Shown here piece after piece: positions 1 to 7,668 of a stretch of 64,000 nt of DNA. Positions within the stretch are counted from its first letter, which is position 1. Each line of letters begins with the position of its first letter. The notes beneath the pieces are model-generated. The model saw only the letters and a list, made by a program, of their open reading frames with translations. It was not told where the DNA came from and searched no databases. A program made the translations under genes and the position numbers. The stretch is from an uncultured Ignisphaera sp. (GTDB taxonomy: Archaea; Thermoproteota; Thermoprotei_A; Sulfolobales; Ignisphaeraceae), in assembly GCA_938074605.1 (NCBI GenBank), contig CALJEI010000002.1, positions 186,001-250,000 on the forward strand, given 5' to 3'.

Positions 1-229
1 CACCATTCAGTGGAATACTACAACAAATATTTCTCTGCAGATTAGCCCCCCTACTATATTCATAAGCTATCCTATCAAGTATCTCAGAGATATCTGAGTT
101 ACTTCTAGCATCTTCATATCTACTATTAATCACCAAAGCACACCAAACTAATATAGCTGTCAGCCTAAATAAAAAGCTAACTACTGTAACACTATCATAA
201 TACTTAGTGATACAATACTCCCTAACTTC
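1..229 (-). other. Open reading frame leaving the left edge, possible gene fragment
   Basis: On the minus strand a stop-free frame of about 76 codons runs from 229 to the left edge. It has no ATG; the only plausible starts are an adjacent TTG and GTG about half way along. The translation has a hydrophobic stretch (FLFRLTAILVWCALVI) followed by a polar part rich in D, E, S and R. A hydrophobic segment of this kind is common near the C-terminus of DDE transposases, but I see no catalytic motif and the upstream frames are broken by stops. It may be the end of a decayed mobile gene or the start of a real gene outside the window. Confidence 0.2.
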
Positions 230-792
230 TCACTTAAAGTCTTTCTACCTCTTTTTAAGAATACTTCACGAATTTAGTAAACTAAAGCTGTACTCCCCCC
301 TTGAATGATCTAGTTCTATATTGAAGATAATTTAGCCAAAGGGTTAGAGCTTTATACTTTTGATGTTGTTTAATAATGATGCTCAACTTCATTAACTTCA
401 GAACTCCTTGTACTAAAGCTCTTACCATTAGTATTCGTACATTTAAAGCAGTCTAAGGCTCCATTGAAACGCTTTCTTCAATTCATATCTGTAGCAAAGC
501 CCTCACCCTAATATATCTCAAGCTCTCAATAATAGGCTCTCTTACAACCAATATTTAATCAACTCCTATAAACCAATACAAAACAGCCTTACGAGATTAT
601 AGTATATCTGTAAAGAACATATAGTCACAACAATGCCTTATACACACTTAAGAATGGTTCCTGTAGCCATCAAATGCAGTAAAGGGATAGAAACTCTATA
701 AAACTTCAACTTACTTAGGGAGGCAATTTTTTGTTGTAAGCATTATAAGCTTATTTAAGATTTAACTAAAGTGTATAGCAGGGTCTTAATCA
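230..792. other. Gene-free stretch
   Basis: No frame of useful length and no structured RNA could be recognised. On the minus strand short frames separated by stops follow each other, which would fit decayed coding DNA. The last 60 bases before 793 are AT-rich (around 745-765) and probably hold the promoter of the next gene. Confidence 0.4.
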
Positions 793-1572
793 GTGGGATT
801 AAAAAGACCTGAGGGCTTTATTGAAAGACTAGATACTCTTTCCTCTATCATAGCTTCCTTTGGTACACATCTAAGCTACATTGATATAACTTCACTGGCA
901 AGTAGATATTATATCTCTATACATGATGTTATAATCCCAATAGCTATAGAAGATGAAAAAAGCCTTATCTCTAAGGCTTTTTTTGAACCTACTTTTAATA
1001 TATACCTGCACGAAAATAAGGTATACGCTATTTTAAAGAATACAAAGGATTTCTATCCACAGAATAGTAGCCAATGGAGCAAAATATCTGCAGTTGATTT
1101 AACGCAAAATGAAGATTTTCTAGCTATAGCTGCTGCCTCTATTGCTGAAAAAATACATATCTCACCATCTGAGAAAAGTATAGTAAAGATACTTCCAAGT
1201 AATTTAAAAATATATGTAGATACAGCATATAGTATTATTAGGAAGATTGGAGATGTAGATGTAACATCATTTCTAGAAAGACAAAAAATACCTTTAGCTA
1301 AAAAGCCTCTTGAAATAATTCTATGGCTAAGAAAGTCTGCTGCTGACACCATTAATGAGATAGCCTACCTCAAAGGTGTTAGTATAAGGTCTGTTAAGGT
1401 GGTCTTTACAGATTATGAAGTAGAGGTGAAGATATATAGAAGTGGTGAAGTATCATTTGAATTGCTAAAGCTTTTAGAGAAGATAATTACAGCAGCTACT
1501 CTGTCATCTATATATAAAAATATTGAAAGGGTATCAAGAATATTATTCACAGCAACCAATATTATTGGCTAG
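793..1572 (+). CDS. Hypothetical protein, 259 aa
   Basis: I do not recognise this protein. It begins with GTG and has no signal peptide or obvious membrane segment, so it is probably cytosolic. The sequence alternates predicted strands and amphipathic helices. The C-terminal third (about residues 165-250) is rich in K, E and I and looks like a compact alpha/beta domain followed by helices. No metal-binding cysteines or nucleotide-binding loops are visible. The stop codon overlaps the stop of the convergent JAMM gene by four bases, so the two transcription units meet tail to tail. Codon use looks like that of its neighbours, which supports a real gene. Function unknown. Confidence 0.7.
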   Translation: MGLKRPEGFIERLDTLSSIIASFGTHLSYIDITSLASRYYISIHDVIIPIAIEDEKSLISKAFFEPTFNIYLHENKVYAILKNTKDFYPQNSSQWSKISAVDLTQNEDFLAIAAASIAEKIHISPSEKSIVKILPSNLKIYVDTAYSIIRKIGDVDVTSFLERQKIPLAKKPLEIILWLRKSAADTINEIAYLKGVSIRSVKVVFTDYEVEVKIYRSGEVSFELLKLLEKIITAATLSSIYKNIERVSRILFTATNIIG

Positions 1573-1991
1573 CACGATTCTACAATAAAAGTTTCAATAG
1601 CCGTAGGTTCACCATCAGAACCTAAAATCCATGCTCTATATACATCCCTACTATTTAGAATTAGCCATGGTATACCCCATATCAGCATATTGGATATATC
1701 TTTAGCACTAGGTTCTACACCACCATCTACATGAGAGTGAATTATAGTAACTATATCTTCATTTGTTTTAGTGATAATTTTATATATGTTATGAAAACAT
1801 AGAGGATCTGCTAAAAATTCATGTTGAGGATCTCTTGCAATATTTTTGCACAACTCAACATGCCTAACCTGTACATAATCTTTATTGATTATCCCTATTC
1901 CTATTCCTACAATCTCAGTCAATCTATTTTGCTCTAGATAACTCAATACTTTCATTAATTGTGAATTACATATAAGTAATTTCTTAAACAC
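1569..1991 (-). CDS. JAMM/MPN+ domain metalloprotease
   Basis: A single-domain JAMM (MPN+) zinc metalloprotease of 140 residues. All catalytic positions of the family are present: Glu26, then the motif H-S-H at 85-87, Ser95 and Asp98, with exactly seven residues between the second His and Ser. Family members cleave isopeptide or peptide bonds after the C-terminal Gly-Gly of ubiquitin-like modifiers, or remove such tails from sulfur carriers. Stand-alone archaeal JAMM enzymes act on SAMP conjugates. The start is GTG. The gene lies 11 bases after the stop of pncA on the same strand, so the two are probably co-transcribed. Possible substrates in this window are the ubiquitin-like protein at 13.2 kb and the MoaD-MoaE fusion at 30.6 kb; that link is inference. 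Confidence 0.88.
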   Translation of the reverse strand: MFKKLLICNSQLMKVLSYLEQNRLTEIVGIGIGIINKDYVQVRHVELCKNIARDPQHEFLADPLCFHNIYKIITKTNEDIVTIIHSHVDGGVEPSAKDISNMLIWGIPWLILNSRDVYRAWILGSDGEPTAIETFIVESC

Positions 1992-2002
1992 TTTGTAAAA
2001 CC

Positions 2003-2593
2003 CTATCCCTTTAAGTCTCCCACCTCCAGCATTATAGCTCCATAGTCCAGCAACTCATTTATTGTTTTCTCAGATTTCATTCTATTAATACCTTTTATAG
2101 CATCAATCAAAATATAGGTTTGAAATCCCAGTCTTATAGCATCTATTGCTGTAGCTCTTACACAATACTCTGTAGCTACACCACATATAAATACACGCTT
2201 CACACCTCTATCACTCAATATAGATGCTAATTCAGTTGAGTCAAAACCGCTATATGCCTCCTTATCCTCATCAACAGCCTTAGAAACCACTACAGTATTA
2301 CTGGGCAGTTGTAGTAAGGGGTGGAATTCAGCACCCTTTGTATTTTGAATACAGTGGGGAGGCCATGGTCCACCACGGATATTAAAAGAAATGTGATTTG
2401 GCGGGTGCCAGTCACGTGTTGCTACAATAACTGCATTGCTATCCTCAAATACTTTTATGTACCTATTTATAGTTGGAATTATAGTGGTTGCATTTTCTAC
2501 AGGGAGAGCACCACCTGGCATAAAATCATTCTGCATATCAACAATTATTAGTGCATCGATAGGTCTAATTTTTACTATAGCCAAATGATTCAC
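2003..2593 (-). CDS. pncA: Nicotinamidase (isochorismatase family)
   Basis: Nicotinamidase converts nicotinamide to nicotinate and ammonia in the NAD salvage pathway. The 196-residue protein has the isochorismatase fold with the catalytic triad Asp19 (VDMQNDF), Lys105 and Cys144 (GVATEYC). The metal-binding set of archaeal nicotinamidases, Asp61, His63 and His80, is also in place. The cis-peptide region before the catalytic Cys (GVAT) is intact. The start is GTG. The gene is probably the first of a two-gene operon with the JAMM protease. An NAD synthase gene lies about 1.6 kb away on the other strand, so two steps of NAD recycling are encoded close together, though not in one operon. Confidence 0.93.
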   Translation of the reverse strand: MNHLAIVKIRPIDALIIVDMQNDFMPGGALPVENATTIIPTINRYIKVFEDSNAVIVATRDWHPPNHISFNIRGGPWPPHCIQNTKGAEFHPLLQLPSNTVVVSKAVDEDKEAYSGFDSTELASILSDRGVKRVFICGVATEYCVRATAIDAIRLGFQTYILIDAIKGINRMKSEKTINELLDYGAIMLEVGDLKG

Positions 2594-2674
2594 CTGAAAG
2601 CTCTACTCAATATAACGATAAAGTATATAAAAGAGTTTTTATAAGTTATTAGAATATCGTAGGGCATCTTAAAT

Positions 2675-3121
2675 ATGGAGTACACTATGAAGGGATTTGA
2701 ATTCTTACCACATACTGCTGATATAATGATAAAATCGTGGGGAAGAAGTTTAGAGGAGGCATTTAGTGAAGTTGCTAGAGCACTATTTGAAGTAATTACA
2801 GATACAGAGAGTGTAACCCCCTCTACGGAAGTAAAGGTAGAGGTATGCGGCTATGATTTAGAAAATCTACTCTATAGATGGCTTGAAGAGCTACTCTATC
2901 ACCATGATGTACATAATATGGTGTTTAGTAAATTCTACATAGAATACATAAGTGAGGGTAGTGGTGAAAGGCAATACTGTTTGCATGGCAAAGCATTAGG
3001 AGAGGAATTTAATAGAGATAAACATGAATCTAGAACAGTTGTGAAGGCCATAACCTACCATCAGATGAGAATCTGGAGAGAAAATAATTTATACTATTTA
3101 ACCGTTGTAGTAGATATATAA
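2675..3121 (+). CDS. Archease, RtcB tRNA-splicing ligase cofactor
   Basis: Archease (MTH1598/TM1083 family) assists the RNA ligase RtcB, speeding its guanylylation during tRNA splicing and RNA repair. The 148 residues match the family length. Visible family features are the N-terminal F-x-x-L-P-H-T-A-D segment, the central W-L-E-E-L-L-Y helix, and the C-terminal V-K-A-I-T-Y-H motif followed by a terminal strand ending in VVVDI. Acidic residues in the HTAD segment and the final Asp-Ile belong to the metal-binding surface in known structures. Met5 is an alternative start. The gene is transcribed divergently from pncA and converges on the AGOG gene. No rtcB is visible in the window. Confidence 0.92.
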   Translation: MEYTMKGFEFLPHTADIMIKSWGRSLEEAFSEVARALFEVITDTESVTPSTEVKVEVCGYDLENLLYRWLEELLYHHDVHNMVFSKFYIEYISEGSGERQYCLHGKALGEEFNRDKHESRTVVKAITYHQMRIWRENNLYYLTVVVDI

Positions 3122-3145
3122 TTTATGTATTAAGAAACTTTAGCA

Positions 3146-3994
3146 CTATGGAGGAAGCCTGTAAAAAAGTTCTTCTATTAAACGTTTGATGATCTCCTCC
3201 CCTAACTTAAAAATCAGCTGACGATTAATAGCATTAAATATAGTGCTTTTTGTAGATAAGCTATAGCTGTATCTCCCCAAATACCATAGTACAGAATCTA
3301 TATGCAGAGGTGGAATAGATGTTAATAGAGAGACTTTTTGCCACACATCTCTAATTATATTAGAGAATCTTAACAATTTTAATGGATATACATTAACCTC
3401 ATCCAAGACATCCACCAATCCAGATAGATATGTAATTAATGCAACTCTTCTATCTACAGGAATAGGAATTGTACTAGGTAATACTACTTCATACCCCTTA
3501 GCCTTTAATACATAGTATAGCATCTTTATACTAAACACTATGGTTTTTGAATCTATTCCACTATGTAGACATTTTGCTGTAGATACAGTGAGTGGTTCAA
3601 ATTCATAACCATCAACATATCCCACAATTTCACTACATCTATTAATTCTCTTTAGTCTATCGATTTTCTGTCTAGCCATAATCTTATTGTGTTTTAGGGT
3701 AAAGTCTATAACTAAATTTACTACACCACTAAATTCATTTATATCAGAACATCTATTTAAAACATATTGTTCAAATAACATCCAGAACTCCTCCCCATAG
3801 TACATGAGTCTATAACTTACAAGAGAATTTAGATAGAGAAGATAATGCGCTATTTTGGGGCATTGCTTTACAATTTGTTTAGCAACAGAGAACTGTATAT
3901 CGTATTCTTCAAATATCTTTACTCCATTGAGGCCTAAGATTCTAAATACTTTTGATACATCTTCAACTCTATCACTATTTACTCTACACTTCAT
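3146..3994 (-). CDS. AGOG-type 8-oxoguanine DNA glycosylase/lyase
   Basis: This is the archaeal GO glycosylase (AGOG), which excises 8-oxoguanine from DNA and cuts the abasic site by beta-elimination. Hallmarks match the Pyrobaculum enzyme as I remember it: K-T-I-V-F-S-I-K beginning with the Schiff-base Lys150, I-P-I-P-V-D with catalytic Asp181, and I-P-P-L-H-I-D-S-V-L-W-Y-L-G-R near residue 240. The Lys-to-Asp spacing is one residue shorter than in Pyrobaculum (31 against 32). At 282 residues it is somewhat longer than that protein because of extra sequence around residues 80-130 and a longer C-terminal helix. It converges on archease with a 24-base gap. Confidence 0.9.
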   Translation of the reverse strand: MKCRVNSDRVEDVSKVFRILGLNGVKIFEEYDIQFSVAKQIVKQCPKIAHYLLYLNSLVSYRLMYYGEEFWMLFEQYVLNRCSDINEFSGVVNLVIDFTLKHNKIMARQKIDRLKRINRCSEIVGYVDGYEFEPLTVSTAKCLHSGIDSKTIVFSIKMLYYVLKAKGYEVVLPSTIPIPVDRRVALITYLSGLVDVLDEVNVYPLKLLRFSNIIRDVWQKVSLLTSIPPLHIDSVLWYLGRYSYSLSTKSTIFNAINRQLIFKLGEEIIKRLIEELFYRLPP

Positions 3995-4209
3995 ATTAAT
4001 CCTTTACAGCTTTATATACAAATATTTGTCTGCATTAACACTTTTAAAAATACTACATTACTTAAATTAAATAGCCTTGATCTCCCCCTACTATGAGTTT
4101 TGCTTAATGTTTAGTTATAAATGGCTATAAAAGCATAAAATTTTTAGAGTAATTGGTTGAACTATATCGTGCTAGAGTTTAACTATATAGCTTATAATGG
4201 TACCTGGTT

Positions 4210-5067
4210 ATGGCTGTACCAAGAATTATACCTGTGTTAGACTATAATTATGTTGTAGAGAGAATTACCAAATTTCTAGAGGAAATGCTTAGAAGAAGCA
4301 ATGCAAATGGTTATGTTGCTGGTCTTAGTGGTGGTATTGATTCAACTACTGTTACATATCTAGTGGCTAAAATGCTGGGTAAAGAAAAGATAAAGGTGCT
4401 AATAATGCCTGACTTGGATGTCACCCCTAAGGAGGATACTGAAGATGCTATGGATGTTGCAAAGACGTTAGGTGTTGAATACTATCTATTTGATATTTCC
4501 GAAGTAGTTAAATCCTTTTCAAGAGTTTTGCCATTCTTTGATACAAACCATAATCTTTCTGTGGGAAACCTAAGAGCTAGAATAAGAATGTCATCACTAT
4601 ACTATTTCGCAAATAGATTTAATATGCTAGTCATAGGCACAAGTAATAAATCAGAGTTATTGCTAGGATACTTTACCAAGTATGGAGATGGTGGAGCCGA
4701 TGTTCTACCACTAGGTGACCTTTATAAAACTCAGGTAAGAGATTTAGCTAAATTTCTTGGAATTCCTGAGAAAATAATATCTAAGCCAAGTAGCCCAAGG
4801 CTATGGAAAGACCAATTAACAGAGGATGAGCTAGGGCTAAAATATGAAATTATAGACTCCATACTGTATCTCTACATCGATAAAAGGATGAATATTAATG
4901 ATGTTGCCTCAATTTTAGGTATACCCATAGATGTCGTAAATAGTGTAGTAAGAAGGGTGTATAGAAGTAGGCATAAGAGAAGCCTTCCTGCAATACCTAA
5001 ATTAACCAGTATAGACATAGTTTACAACATGAAGCTACCTACATATGCAGAAGATCAGATGCCATGA
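4210..5067 (+). CDS. nadE: NAD+ synthase, ammonia-dependent
   Basis: NAD synthase amidates deamido-NAD with ATP and ammonia, the last step of NAD formation. The PP-loop S-G-G-I-D-S lies at residues 40-45. The second conserved stretch, G-T-S-N-K-S-E-L-L-L-G-Y-F-T-K-Y-G-D-G, followed by the G-D-L-Y-K-T-Q-V segment, forms the deamido-NAD and dimer site. The protein is 285 residues with no N-terminal glutaminase domain, so it should use free ammonia. The ATG at 4210 is preceded by an AT-rich promoter region. The stop codon lies inside the C box of a downstream C/D sRNA, so the mRNA 3' end and the sRNA overlap. Confidence 0.95.
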   Translation: MAVPRIIPVLDYNYVVERITKFLEEMLRRSNANGYVAGLSGGIDSTTVTYLVAKMLGKEKIKVLIMPDLDVTPKEDTEDAMDVAKTLGVEYYLFDISEVVKSFSRVLPFFDTNHNLSVGNLRARIRMSSLYYFANRFNMLVIGTSNKSELLLGYFTKYGDGGADVLPLGDLYKTQVRDLAKFLGIPEKIISKPSSPRLWKDQLTEDELGLKYEIIDSILYLYIDKRMNINDVASILGIPIDVVNSVVRRVYRSRHKRSLPAIPKLTSIDIVYNMKLPTYAEDQMP

Positions 5068-5111
5068 TGTGATGTAGCAAATCTGAAAAGTGATGAAGGG
5101 CTCAAAACTGA
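5064..5111 (+). ncRNA. C/D box sRNA overlapping the nadE stop codon
   Basis: The elements read C box ATGATGT (5064-5070), 12-nt guide, D' box CTGA (5083-5086), 3-nt spacer, C' box GTGATGA (5090-5096), 11-nt guide and D box CTGA (5108-5111). This is the standard archaeal dual-guide layout for 2'-O-methylation. Only the last base of the C box departs from RTGATGA; an overlapping GTGATGT at 5069 is less likely because its guide would be only seven bases. By the rule that the nucleotide paired five bases upstream of D or D' is methylated, the targets would be G in ATTTGCTACATC (D') and G in TTTTGAGCCCT (D). The 5' end overlaps the nadE stop and the 3' end overlaps the end of the convergent HIT gene. 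Confidence 0.8.
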
Positions 5112-5596
5112 TATTTAGATAGATAACCTCTTAATTTCCTCCACGTCTCTCTAAGATCCTCTGGAATAACTTTTGTCCCTGCCAAAACAGGCATGAAATT
5201 TGTATCTCCATTCCATCTAGGGACTATATGTATATGTATATGTCCCTCAATTCCAGCACCTGCTGCCCTCCCTATGTTAGCACCAATATTGAAGCCATGT
5301 GGATTATAGCATTCCCTAACGGCACTTAAAACTTTATTGAGGGTATACATTAAATCCCTAAGCTCATCATCACTTAGAAGCTCCGTTGAGGGCACATGTC
5401 GTTTTGGTGCAATCATTACGTGGGCATTGTTGTATGGGTATCGGTTAAGTATAGCAATAGTATATGGCGATCGATAAACGATATAGTTTTCATCATCAGA
5501 GCCGTTAATAGCTTTACAAAATATACATTCATTTGCATGTAGCATTTGCACTACATATGATTGTCTCCATGGAGCCCAAATCACATCTATATACAT
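5102..5596 (-). CDS. HIT family nucleotide hydrolase/transferase
   Basis: A histidine-triad protein of 164 residues. The triad G-H-I-H-I-H-I-V-P-R is at residues 118-127, with His121 the expected nucleophile. The N-terminal W-A-P-W-R segment and the C-I-F-C pair (Cys24, Cys27) are typical of the Ap4A phosphorylase-like branch; the cysteines with His67 probably hold a structural zinc. Such enzymes cleave dinucleoside polyphosphates or AMP-linked compounds; the substrate here is unknown. The gene converges on nadE, and its last codons overlap the 3' end of the C/D sRNA on the opposite strand. The ATG at 5596 gives the expected family N-terminus. Confidence 0.9.
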   Translation of the reverse strand: MYIDVIWAPWRQSYVVQMLHANECIFCKAINGSDDENYIVYRSPYTIAILNRYPYNNAHVMIAPKRHVPSTELLSDDELRDLMYTLNKVLSAVRECYNPHGFNIGANIGRAAGAGIEGHIHIHIVPRWNGDTNFMPVLAGTKVIPEDLRETWRKLRGYLSKYQF

Positions 5597-5681
5597 ATGG
5601 TCTTCACCATTTCTTTGTCAGCCCTCTTAGATTATCTGTAAAAAGACTGGAGCTTATATTATTTAAATAAAATAACGCCCT

Positions 5682-6446
5682 CTATATAGTGTATGATGCT
5701 ATTAAGTAGAGCATCAAGTATATAAATATAGATATAGAAAAGAATGTGACCATCGGTATACCCCATGACACTACAATCACTGTTCCTCTTGGCATATCCT
5801 TTAGCTTCTCCCTCCACATTAAATCATCCTCATATACATCGAAACTCCTCCTTTCAATTCTTCCTGGAATAAATATTGGGTAATAGAATCTCTCCTTAAA
5901 TAATACATCAATATCTATAATTCTATGGAATAAGATAAAGTATAGCTTTCTATGTAGGGGAGCTTTAAAACTATTTAGGAAATTCATGTATTTCATATTA
6001 TGTACTATATTATATATGAGGAAAAACATCATAACTATGGTATAAACTAGAAGTACTGATAAGATAGGAGGTAGAATTATTATAATATTAAGTAGGTCTG
6101 TGATAATTAAAGAATTTGTGCCATATATTGAGAATCTAAATGGAATAGATGGTGTATAAGGATACACTGTAATAAAAGATGTTATAGCGAGAAAATCTGC
6201 TCCACCCATAAGTTTGAATACAAAAACCAGTATTGCTACACTACATACTATTACTAATGAAATAACTAATGATATTATTTGATATATCGTCAATCCATTT
6301 AATGCTTTGAAAATACCTAAAAATAGCCCTATGGCTAGTGATGGTATCCATATGTAGGGATTTACTTCACGTGTTCTCCAATCATTTATTGCTGCAATGG
6401 AGAATGTTATAATTGTGATACCTAATCTTATTAACTCTTCTATCAT
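5682..6446 (-). CDS. Prepilin/archaellin peptidase (A24 aspartic protease)
   Basis: An integral membrane aspartyl protease that removes class III signal peptides from archaellins, pilins and pilin-like binding proteins. The two catalytic aspartates are visible: Asp22 in N-D-W-R-T-R-E-V and Asp84 in G-G-A-D, a variant of the usual G-x-G-D. About six membrane segments can be picked out, with a long, charged cytoplasmic stretch around residues 165-215 before the final helix. At 254 residues it is a little longer than typical FlaK or PibD because of that stretch. The gene follows radA on the same strand after about 90 bases. No pilin or archaellin genes lie nearby. Confidence 0.85.
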   Translation of the reverse strand: MIEELIRLGITIITFSIAAINDWRTREVNPYIWIPSLAIGLFLGIFKALNGLTIYQIISLVISLVIVCSVAILVFVFKLMGGADFLAITSFITVYPYTPSIPFRFSIYGTNSLIITDLLNIIIILPPILSVLLVYTIVMMFFLIYNIVHNMKYMNFLNSFKAPLHRKLYFILFHRIIDIDVLFKERFYYPIFIPGRIERRSFDVYEDDLMWREKLKDMPRGTVIVVSWGIPMVTFFSISIFIYLMLYLIASYTI

Positions 6447-6539
6447 AGCCTCTCATTCCAAATCCAGAAATATGTCTACTCTATCCCAATAAACATTAAA
6501 TATACTGGCACTACACCTCTATACTTCTATATTATTGTT

Positions 6540-7490
6540 TTATTCAGGATCTCTAATCCCAGCTTCAGTTATTGCAAAAACAGCCTCACTTTCTGGGAGA
6601 TGAGGTGCATCAACAATTCTAGCAATCCTTCTATTTCCTCTACTCTTCTTTAGCTGTACACGAATTCCAGGTGCATGATAAAGAACATGGCCCCCTATAG
6701 CCACTGTTGGATCACCGTAGAAGACATCAGGTCGCGCCATAACCTGATTAGTAACAATGATTGCGACATCATATAGTTCAGCCAAAGACATAAGTTGGTG
6801 TAGATGTCTATTTAACTTCTGTTGTCTAAGTGTTAGATTTTCTCTCCCTGGATACTCTGCCCTAAAGTGGCCTGTAATTGAATCTACTATTATGAGCCCT
6901 ATATTCTCCTTTGGTATGAGATCTTTAAGCTCTTCTACTACAGCCATCTGATGGTCGCTATTAACAACCCTATTATAGTAAATATTTTCCATTACCTGAT
7001 CAGGGTCTAATCCAAGTGCTCTAGCCATTGACTCAATTCTCTCCCATCTAAACGTCCCCTCACTATCCATATAAACAGCCTTTTTACTCAATCCACCTTT
7101 TTCTGGAGGAAGCTGTACATTTACTGCAAGCTGGTGACAAAGCTGCGTTTTTCCACTACCAAACTCACCAAATAACTCTGTAATTGTCTTGACCTCTATA
7201 CCCCCACCAAGGAGGGCATCTAGATTTTTACTGCTAGTAGTTATCTTGGGAAGGTTCAGCCGCTCCTTCTTTATTTCAAGTGCTGTTCTAAAGCCGAGGC
7301 CTAGAACACTTCTTGCTTGGCTGATGATTTTCTGGACTGTTGGTAGTGGTACAGCTAAATTTTGGCTTAACTCTTGTGCATTAGCAGCTGCTAAGGCTTC
7401 AACTGTAGTTATCCCTAGCTCTTGCAACTTCTTAAGTATGGTACTAGAGATACCCAGCTCTTCTAAGCTACGAACCTTACGTTCAGCCAT
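6540..7490 (-). CDS. radA: DNA repair and recombination protein RadA
   Basis: RadA is the archaeal RecA/Rad51 recombinase that forms filaments on single-stranded DNA and drives strand exchange. The 316-residue protein has the N-terminal helix-hairpin-helix domain (about 1-60), the polymerisation motif F-R-T-A at 67-70, Walker A G-E-F-G-S-G-K-T at 108-115 and Walker B L-I-I-V-D-S in the middle. The L1/L2 region has the usual N-Q-V-M-A-R-P and G-G-H sequence. No intein is present. It reads away from thrS, and the intergenic region of about 180 bases holds both promoters. Confidence 0.97.
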   Translation of the reverse strand: MAERKVRSLEELGISSTILKKLQELGITTVEALAAANAQELSQNLAVPLPTVQKIISQARSVLGLGFRTALEIKKERLNLPKITTSSKNLDALLGGGIEVKTITELFGEFGSGKTQLCHQLAVNVQLPPEKGGLSKKAVYMDSEGTFRWERIESMARALGLDPDQVMENIYYNRVVNSDHQMAVVEELKDLIPKENIGLIIVDSITGHFRAEYPGRENLTLRQQKLNRHLHQLMSLAELYDVAIIVTNQVMARPDVFYGDPTVAIGGHVLYHAPGIRVQLKKSRGNRRIARIVDAPHLPESEAVFAITEAGIRDPE

Positions 7491-7668
7491 CTATACCCCC
7501 AATAACTACTCTCGCTAAGTTTCCTAATATATCCTTTTGCACCTAACCGAAACTTCTAATAACAGCTTTAGCCCTAATTATCCTATAAAATAAAAATACT
7601 AAGTCTGTATAACAGTATTTCCAGAAGGTTAGACACAGATATGGCTATAGAATATGTGGTGAGTTGAA

